From Fusobacterium sp. (GTDB taxonomy: Bacteria > Fusobacteriota > Fusobacteriia > Fusobacteriales > Fusobacteriaceae): a stretch of DNA of 11,184 bases. Under the pieces are notes generated by a model. It was not told the DNA's origin and did no database searches. It saw only the letters and a program-made list of their open reading frames with translations. The position numbers and the translations under genes are program-made. Where the stretch lies: contig JAHHSZ010000059.1 in assembly GCA_020024915.1 (NCBI GenBank), positions 1 to 11,184 of the forward strand. Direction: 5' to 3'. The number at the start of each line of letters is the position of its first letter. The stretch's first letter is position 1. This document shows, piece by piece, positions 6,121 through 11,184 of the stretch.

Positions 6121-6706
6121 AAAAAATAGGGGTTTTCTATTCATTGCAACTACAATCTTATCAATAGTATTATTGTTTAATCTGTTAATAGGGTATAGAA
6201 TCATAATGAGAAAAGGTGAAAAAATTGAGCAATTGGAGAGGAAAAGAGAGATAGATGAAATAAAATTTAACTTGGAAACTTTAGCTTATAGTGAGTTAAA
6301 GAGAATAAATTCAGAAATAAAAGCTAAAAACTATCTAAATGGGGCTCAATACATAGGTAAAAATTTAGAGGTTGAAAGAGTATGGTATGGAGATACTACA
6401 ACTAGAAGATCAGAGACAGGTTATGAGTTGATAGGAATGATACTCAATAATAAGAGGAAGTTTTATACCTATAAAAAAGATGAAAAGGTTATATTTAGAG
6501 ATTTGATAAGGAGAGAATTAATAGTAATAGGGAAACAACTGAATATTGTAGGAGTGGAGTTGGAAAAAATTATAAGGAATGAGGAAACTGGTGAGAAGAT
6601 ATATTTTAAGGCTAGAGTTGATCTATATTATCAGTATGGAAATAACAATCCTTTGGCTCCTTATAAGGAGGTATTAAAAGATTTTGAAGTTGGAGTTAAA
6701 TATTAA
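6092..6706 (+). CDS. GspK/PilX-like minor pseudopilin lacking Glu+5
   Basis: Probable tip pseudopilin, 204 residues. After a 14-residue leader ending KKNRG comes FLFIATTILSIVLLFNLLIGYRI: the usual pilin helix but with Ala19 at mature position +5 where Glu is normal. Lack of Glu+5 and a start of the form RG-hydrophobic fit GspK and PilX, which cap the pseudopilus. GspK is generally about 300 residues, so this is a reduced form or closer to PilX. The globular part begins with a charged helix (41-80). Position after the J-like and before the L-like gene supports K. The start is uncertain: ATG 6092 has only AAGAG upstream, and ATG 6098 is possible. Confidence 0.7.
   Translation: MGMGILIYSKKNRGFLFIATTILSIVLLFNLLIGYRIIMRKGEKIEQLERKREIDEIKFNLETLAYSELKRINSEIKAKNYLNGAQYIGKNLEVERVWYGDTTTRRSETGYELIGMILNNKRKFYTYKKDEKVIFRDLIRRELIVIGKQLNIVGVELEKIIRNEETGEKIYFKARVDLYYQYGNNNPLAPYKEVLKDFEVGVKY
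6666..6672 (+). promoter_or_regulatory. Strong internal ribosome binding site for the GspL-like gene
   Basis: AGGAGGT (preceded by A, giving AAGGAGGT from 6665) within the end of the GspK-like gene. No ATG follows; the first in-frame initiation-like codons are ATT 6681 (8 bases away) and TTG 6684 (11 bases). Confidence 0.6.
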
Positions 6707-7847
6707 GAAAAATAAAAAAGTAAAATTTTTAGAGTTAGATGAGCTTGAAAATATAAAAGAAGGAGTTCTTTTATTGAGGAGCCAATGGTTTAAAATAGTA
6801 AAAATAAGTATTTCTAAGGTGGATGACGAAAGAGAACGAGAATTAGAAATAGATGAAAAATTAGAAGATGAGATAGAGGGATATGATAGTTTTTACTATT
6901 TGAGCAAGGAGATAACTTTGTATGAAGATGATGAAATTGAGAGAGTTATTGTTATAATGTTAGAAAAAGATAGGGTTTACACATTGTTAGAAAATATAAA
7001 ATCAAAAAGGATAAAGCTTTTAGGGATATATCCTCTTTTTTTTATGGAGTTTTTTAATTGTGATGGGAAAGTTAAGAGTTATCTAGAGATAGATGACGAC
7101 AGAACGAGAGTATTTAGTTTTTCAAATAATAAACTTATAGATTTTCAAGATATTGAGTTAGAAAAAGAGGAAATATTATCTAATTCAAATTATATAGATG
7201 AGTATTTAAAGGATAATTCTCTTAAATTTATCTACCCAGATCAAAGTGAACTTGGAGAATATATAGAGAATTTAAAGATAAGAGATTGGAAAGAGTATAA
7301 CTTATTTTTAAAAGAGGAGTATGATTATCTTCCAGAAGATTATAAAAAAGAGTTGAAATATCTAAGCAGTATTAAAGTGATAATGTTTATACTTTCAGTG
7401 ATTATAATTATAGGAACTATATTTTTTATTACTTTTAATCTTTTAACAGATAGAAAAAGAGAGAGATTGGGTGAGTTACAAAAAAACTATATAGAATTAA
7501 AGAATAGAAATTTAACAACAACTGAAAATATAAGAGAGCTAGAGGATGAGATAAAAAAACTTAGAGAGGAGAGTAGAGAAAGAGAGTTTAAAAATATTAA
7601 AATATCAAAAATATATACATTTTTATTTGAAAATTCAAATGGAATAAGATTTGAAAAGTTGGAATATGATGGCGAAAAAATTATTGGAGTTGATGGAACA
7701 GCAGAGACAGAGGAGGAGATATACAACTATCAAAAAAAAGTATTAGCAAGCGGATATTTTAAAAATATAAATCAAGATTTTATAAAATTAGAGGAAAAAG
7801 TATATAGATTTAAAATGGAGTTTGAGATAAATTATGGTAAAAATTAA
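6684..7847 (+). CDS. GspL-like protein (PilM-PilN fusion architecture)
   Basis: Bitopic inner-membrane protein expected to link the ATPase and the periplasmic parts of the machine. It has 387 residues. The cytoplasmic part (1-228) is acidic and lies where GspL has its actin-like domain, but I see no clear nucleotide-binding motif; a strand-rich block (129-156) could be a degenerate core. A PilN-like motif YDYLPEDYKKE (213-223) precedes a membrane helix at about 231-253, then a coiled coil (256-300) and an alpha/beta periplasmic domain (305-384) of the size of the GspL/PilN ferredoxin-like fold. The frame opens at TTG 6684, overlapping the K-like gene by 23 bases; the preceding in-frame TAA at 6675 limits the start to 6681-6690. 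The GspL role is supported by position and topology, not by strong motifs. Confidence 0.7.
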   Translation: MKLELNIKKNKKVKFLELDELENIKEGVLLLRSQWFKIVKISISKVDDERERELEIDEKLEDEIEGYDSFYYLSKEITLYEDDEIERVIVIMLEKDRVYTLLENIKSKRIKLLGIYPLFFMEFFNCDGKVKSYLEIDDDRTRVFSFSNNKLIDFQDIELEKEEILSNSNYIDEYLKDNSLKFIYPDQSELGEYIENLKIRDWKEYNLFLKEEYDYLPEDYKKELKYLSSIKVIMFILSVIIIIGTIFFITFNLLTDRKRERLGELQKNYIELKNRNLTTTENIRELEDEIKKLREESREREFKNIKISKIYTFLFENSNGIRFEKLEYDGEKIIGVDGTAETEEEIYNYQKKVLASGYFKNINQDFIKLEEKVYRFKMEFEINYGKN

Positions 7848-8625
7848 GGAGTTTAATATTCGTGAGCATAAGGAAAAGATAGCAGTACTTATGGGGTTTT
7901 CAATTGCAATTTTAGCTATTAATTTTTTATTTTATAAACCTTATGTTCAATGGAGTGAAAAAGATCAGCAGATAGAAAAATTTATTTTTGATATAAAAAA
8001 GGAAAAAACCATTGGAGAAGCTGGAGAAAAAAGACATAAAAGATTGGAAGAGGAGTTGGAAAAGGAGCAGGAGAGAGTTGAATTATTTAAAAATAGGGTA
8101 GTAGAGAGCAGTTTTTTAAATATAGTTAAATTTGAAAAGTATATAAGTGAGATGAGTCAGAAAAATTTTTTGCTATTAGATACTATTGGAAGGGTAGAAA
8201 GAGTAAAAGAGACAGATAAAATTTATATCCCATATGTAGTTTCAGGTGATGTAGATAAAATTTTAGAATTTATGAGAGAGATAGAAGAGGTAAATGAAAA
8301 AAAGGTAAGTCTTAGCGAAACAAGGTTAATATTGGAGATTAAAGAGGAAAAAGCTCGACTGGTATGTAAGTTTTCAGCAAATGTATTGGAGAAAAAAATG
8401 GTATCAGAAGTAGAAAATGAAGAGTTAATTCCTCTGAACAGAGTTATGAGAGAGAGAATAAAAGAGATAAAAATTTTAAATTACAATAACAAAAAATATA
8501 TAATTTTAAAAAAAGTAAGTGGACAGAGTGAGATCTTTTTTGAGGGAAAAATAGTAATATTTGAAGAGAAAAGATATGAGATTATTACAAAAAATAGTGA
8601 AGTATTTATAAAATTAACAGAATAG
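7834..8625 (+). CDS. GspM/PilO-like protein with extra C-terminal module
   Basis: Bitopic inner-membrane protein, 263 residues, expected to pair with the GspL-like protein. A short basic cytoplasmic tail (1-15) precedes a membrane helix (16-34), a coiled coil rich in Glu/Lys (40-90), and a compact alpha/beta domain (about 92-185) with the PilO/GspM layout; IYIPYVVSGDVDKILEFMREIEE (130-152) resembles the core strand and helix of PilO (VSGxYxxLxxFLxxLE). Beyond this, about 60 residues (205-263) form a beta-rich module, KYIILKKVSGQSEIFFEGK then KRYEIITKNSEVFIKL, resembling the HR domain of GspC or the PilP core. GspM/PilO proteins normally end before this. The start overlaps the L-like gene by 14 bases. 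Confidence 0.72.
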   Translation: MVKIKEFNIREHKEKIAVLMGFSIAILAINFLFYKPYVQWSEKDQQIEKFIFDIKKEKTIGEAGEKRHKRLEEELEKEQERVELFKNRVVESSFLNIVKFEKYISEMSQKNFLLLDTIGRVERVKETDKIYIPYVVSGDVDKILEFMREIEEVNEKKVSLSETRLILEIKEEKARLVCKFSANVLEKKMVSEVENEELIPLNRVMRERIKEIKILNYNNKKYIILKKVSGQSEIFFEGKIVIFEEKRYEIITKNSEVFIKLTE

Positions 8626-8637
8626 TAGGGAGAGAGT

Positions 8638-10305
8638 ATGTCAAAAAGAAATCTAGTACTTTTAATATTATTTTTTATTTGCTATAATATCTATGGGCAG
8701 TTTTATGATCCAATATTAAAAAAGAGTAAGCTTACGTCTGATTTGAATTTGCAAGGAGTAACTTTGGGAGAAGCTCTAAATATAATAGGGCAAGAGAATA
8801 AAGTAACTATACTCTCCTCTGATGAGATCAAAGATACTAATTTAGATCTTTATTTTTCAGAAGGAGAGAGTGTTGAAGATATTTTAAATTCTTTTATAGA
8901 GCTGTATAATCTTAAACTCTCAAAGAGTGGAAATGTATTTATTCTCTCTAAAAGAGGAGAAAAAATAAATAGTATATTTGCAGGAAAAGTGCTTTCAAGC
9001 TCATCTAACTCAGGAGTTGATGGAGTAAAAATAACACTTTTAAACAGTTTTCTTCAACCTGTATACTCTAATTATGGTGGAAATTTTATACTTTCAGATA
9101 TAGAATCAGGAGTTTATTTGGCCAAATTTGAAAAGAAGGGATATGTTACCAAAGGAGAGATACTTGATCTTTCTCAAGGTAATTCTACACTTACAATATT
9201 ATTAGAGAGAGATAACAGTATCATAAATCCTCAATTACATTCACGAGAGAAGGGAAGCTATTCAAAAAAATCAATGATAAATGGATTGGAAAATTTAACT
9301 GAAAATATTTATCTGCATAACTTAGATTGTGAAGAGGTGAAAAAACTATTAAAAGAGAGCTTTGGTGATGAAATAAGTGTTTCTACACTAAATAAGAGAA
9401 ATTTGATAGTGATATCTGGAAGAAGTGAAGTTGTAAAAGCATCAAAAGAGTTGGTAGATGAATTGGATAAAGATAGAGAACAGATAAGAGTAGATGCACA
9501 GATCCTAGATATAACTGATAATCTATTTGAAACACTGGGATTTAATTGGATATATAGCAACAATGGAAAAGTAGAAGGGGATAGAGGTTGGAATATGGGA
9601 TTTTTAGATAAATCTAGTCTAGGTGGCTTAGGAAATGTCTATTCGTCTTCTATTAATGTGGTTAAACAATTTAATGGTGGAAATGATGTTTTGAATTTGG
9701 GAATAAATCTATTAGAAGCAACTCAAGATCTAGTGGTTAGTGCTAGACCTTCAATTTTAGTTTTAAATGGAGAAGAGGGAAGTTTTAAAGTAACGGAAGA
9801 GGTAATTGTTGGTGAGGAGAGAGAAGAAAATGACAATAATGACAGAGTTATCTCAACACCAATTTTTAAAGAGGCTGGAATTATTTTAAAGGTAACACCT
9901 AATATAGGAAAAGATGGTTGGATAAATTTAAAAGTTGTAATAGAGGTTAGTAATTTTAAGTTGAAGATAGATAAAGAAGAATCTGAAGATACTGGAACAT
10001 ATAACTCTGAAGGTGGTTCAAAGGTGGGAAGAAGTATAGAAACTACTGTAAAGATAAGAGATGGAGAGACTATATTTATAGGGGGACTGAAAAAAGCAAC
10101 AGTTCATAATTTAGATAGTAAGATCCCATTTTTTGGAACTTTACCAATGATCAATTTTTTATTTAAAAATCAAAATATAAGCCATGAAATAACAGATATA
10201 TATGTTAAAATGAAAGTAAATATAGTTAATAATGAGAGTGATACTTTTGAAAAAGAAGAGATTCATCAGAGGGCACAAAATATAATAAATAGAAAAATCT
10301 ATTAA
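8638..10305 (+). CDS. gspD: Outer-membrane secretin GspD/PilQ with an added regulatory-like domain
   Basis: Forms the outer-membrane channel of the machine. The 555 residues begin with a Sec signal peptide (MSKRNLVLLILFFICYNIYG, cut near residue 20; Cys15 is not in a lipobox). An STN/N0 domain follows (about 33-105: LNLQGVTLGEALNIIGQEN, VTILSSDEI, LKLSKSGNVFILSK). Residues 113-190 look like a carboxypeptidase-regulatory beta-sandwich: FAGKVLSSSSNSGVDGVKITL, YSNYGGNFILSDIESGVYLAKFEKKGY. One Secretin_N domain (223-278, NIYLHNLDCEEVKKLL) precedes the secretin core (283-530). The core shows SARPSILVLNGEEGSFKV (368-385), RDGETIFIGGLKK (474-486) and IPFFGTLPMINFLFK (496-510). AGGGAGAG precedes the ATG. 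It is shorter than GspD (about 650) because only one N-type repeat follows N0. Confidence 0.95.
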   Translation: MSKRNLVLLILFFICYNIYGQFYDPILKKSKLTSDLNLQGVTLGEALNIIGQENKVTILSSDEIKDTNLDLYFSEGESVEDILNSFIELYNLKLSKSGNVFILSKRGEKINSIFAGKVLSSSSNSGVDGVKITLLNSFLQPVYSNYGGNFILSDIESGVYLAKFEKKGYVTKGEILDLSQGNSTLTILLERDNSIINPQLHSREKGSYSKKSMINGLENLTENIYLHNLDCEEVKKLLKESFGDEISVSTLNKRNLIVISGRSEVVKASKELVDELDKDREQIRVDAQILDITDNLFETLGFNWIYSNNGKVEGDRGWNMGFLDKSSLGGLGNVYSSSINVVKQFNGGNDVLNLGINLLEATQDLVVSARPSILVLNGEEGSFKVTEEVIVGEEREENDNNDRVISTPIFKEAGIILKVTPNIGKDGWINLKVVIEVSNFKLKIDKEESEDTGTYNSEGGSKVGRSIETTVKIRDGETIFIGGLKKATVHNLDSKIPFFGTLPMINFLFKNQNISHEITDIYVKMKVNIVNNESDTFEKEEIHQRAQNIINRKIY

Positions 10306-10319
10306 GGAAGAGGAAGAGT

Positions 10320-11184
10320 ATGACAAAAAGATTTGATTTACAAGGGATTTTAGAAAATTTTAAAAATGTAAGAATAGGTGTAGTAGGAGATTTAATGTTA
10401 GATGACTATATAATTGGTGTTGTAAATAGAATATCACCAGAAGCTCCTGTACCTGTAGTTAATGTTAAAGAGGAGAGATTTGTACTTGGTGGAGCAGCTA
10501 ACGTAGTTAATAATCTATCTGTTTTAGGAGCTAAAACTATCTGTTTTGGTGTTATTGGTGAAGATGATAACGGAAACAGACTTATTAAAACATTTGATGA
10601 AAAAGGAATAAATTCAAGTGGAATAATTAGAACAAAGGATATGCCAACAATAGTAAAGAGAAGAATATTAGCAGGAAATCAACAGTTATTAAGAATAGAT
10701 TGGGAGAAAGCAACTCCTATCTCAACTGAATTAGAAGATGCACTTTTAGAGAATTTTAATTCAAAAATAGATTCCTTAGATGCAGTTATTCTATCTGACT
10801 ATGACAAGGGAGTTTTAACTCCTAAAGTTGCTAAAGAGATTGTTAGATTGTGTAGAGAAAAAGGTAAAATAGTAACAGTTGATCCAAAGCCTAAAAATGC
10901 TTTAAATTATATAGGTGCAACTTCAATGACTCCAAATAGAAAAGAGGCTATGGAGTGTTTAGGAAAAACAGATGTAGTAGATTTTGAAACTTTAGGAAAA
11001 GAGTTAAAAGAGAAACTTCAATTGAGCAATCTTCTATTGACAAGAAGTGAAGAGGGAATGAGTCTATTTTTAGATAAGACTATAAATATTCCTACTTTTG
11101 CTAAGGAAGTTTATGATGTTACAGGAGCAGGAGATACAGTTATATCAGTATTTACATTGGCTAGTGCCACAGGAGTAGATTGGC
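10320..11184 (+). CDS. rfaE1: D-glycero-beta-D-manno-heptose-7-phosphate kinase (RfaE1/HldE kinase domain), 3' end outside window
   Basis: PfkB-family sugar kinase that phosphorylates D-glycero-D-manno-heptose 7-phosphate at C1 on the route to ADP-heptose for the LPS inner core. The visible 288 residues start MTKRFDLQGILENF and show the RfaE1 block VVGDLMLDDYIIG (21-33), RISPEAPVPVV (38-48), LGGAANVVNNL (56-66), the VILSDYDKGVL segment (156-166), VDPKP (187-191) and the PfkB signature VTGAGDT (267-273) with catalytic Asp272. About 30-40 residues of the kinase domain lie beyond the window; whether a nucleotidyltransferase domain follows, as in E. coli HldE, cannot be seen. It starts 14 bases after the secretin stop, behind GGAAGAGGAAGAG. 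No terminator separates the two, so read-through from the operon is likely. Confidence 0.95.
   Translation, partial: MTKRFDLQGILENFKNVRIGVVGDLMLDDYIIGVVNRISPEAPVPVVNVKEERFVLGGAANVVNNLSVLGAKTICFGVIGEDDNGNRLIKTFDEKGINSSGIIRTKDMPTIVKRRILAGNQQLLRIDWEKATPISTELEDALLENFNSKIDSLDAVILSDYDKGVLTPKVAKEIVRLCREKGKIVTVDPKPKNALNYIGATSMTPNRKEAMECLGKTDVVDFETLGKELKEKLQLSNLLLTRSEEGMSLFLDKTINIPTFAKEVYDVTGAGDTVISVFTLASATGVDW

Noticed and set aside
6118..6127. A8 tract in the leader of the GspK-like gene as a phase-variation or frameshift site joining J and K
   Set aside because: The J stop TAA begins the tract, so slippage inside it would not bypass the stop, and eight adenines are common at this base composition. 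A similar A8 at 7732-7739 in the GspL-like gene was set aside for the same reason.
7487..7726. Minus-strand Ser/Phe-rich open frame opposite the coiled coil of the GspL-like protein
   Set aside because: Typical artefact of the reverse complement of a Glu/Lys/Arg-rich coiled coil.
8638..8700. Secretin as a lipoprotein through Cys15
   Set aside because: The residues before the Cys (FFI) do not form a lipobox with Gly/Ala/Ser at -1; a signal peptidase I site after Gly20 fits better.
9309..9563. Minus-strand open frame opposite the secretin
   Set aside because: Antisense to conserved secretin domains, with no start signal or recognised motif.
10306..10319. Terminator between the secretin and rfaE1
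   Set aside because: The 14-base gap is a purine-rich ribosome binding stretch with no hairpin or T-run.

Overview
The window looks like a piece of a Fusobacterium-type genome: a low-GC (roughly 30% by eye), Gram-negative chromosome with heavy use of AGA, ATA and TTA codons. The diderm assignment rests on an outer-membrane secretin and an LPS-heptose kinase. The fusobacterial label is inference from composition and protein style and was not checked by a search.

Region 1 (1-838, minus strand) holds the trans-translation pair smpB followed by ssrA (tmRNA). The tmRNA is complete, with the CCA end at base 1. It has its own extended -10 promoter beginning at the smpB stop codon and encodes the tag GNRNYALAA. 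Region 2 (839-1026) is a divergent intergenic stretch with promoter-like boxes facing both ways.

Region 3 (1027-10305, plus strand) is one tightly packed operon for a type II secretion-like / type IV pilus-like machine. The gene order is: GspH-like pseudopilin, a 58-residue exported protein, assembly ATPase (GspE/PilB), platform protein (GspF/PilC), major pilin (GspG-like), prepilin peptidase (GspO-like), three minor pseudopilins (GspI-, GspJ- and GspK-like), a GspL-like PilM-PilN fusion, a GspM/PilO-like protein with an extra C-terminal module, and a secretin (GspD/PilQ). Except for H at the front, O in H's usual place and D at the end, the order E-F-G-I-J-K-L-M matches classical gsp operons. 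Most genes overlap or lie within about 15 bases of each other, so they are probably co-transcribed and translationally coupled.

As a system, the ATPase and the platform protein would push a pseudopilus. It would be built from the major pilin, capped by the I/J/K-like tip, matured by the peptidase, and aligned under the secretin by the L/M-like proteins. Several parts are reduced or rearranged. The ATPase lacks the N1E domain, the peptidase lacks the N-terminal methylation domain, no separate GspC/PilP exists, the GspM-like protein has an HR/PilP-like tail, and the secretin carries a carboxypeptidase-regulatory-like domain between N0 and the next N-domain. No retraction ATPase (PilT) lies in the window.

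Region 4 (10320-end) begins 14 bases after the secretin. It is the 5' part of rfaE1 (D-glycero-beta-D-manno-heptose-7-phosphate kinase), cut by the window edge.
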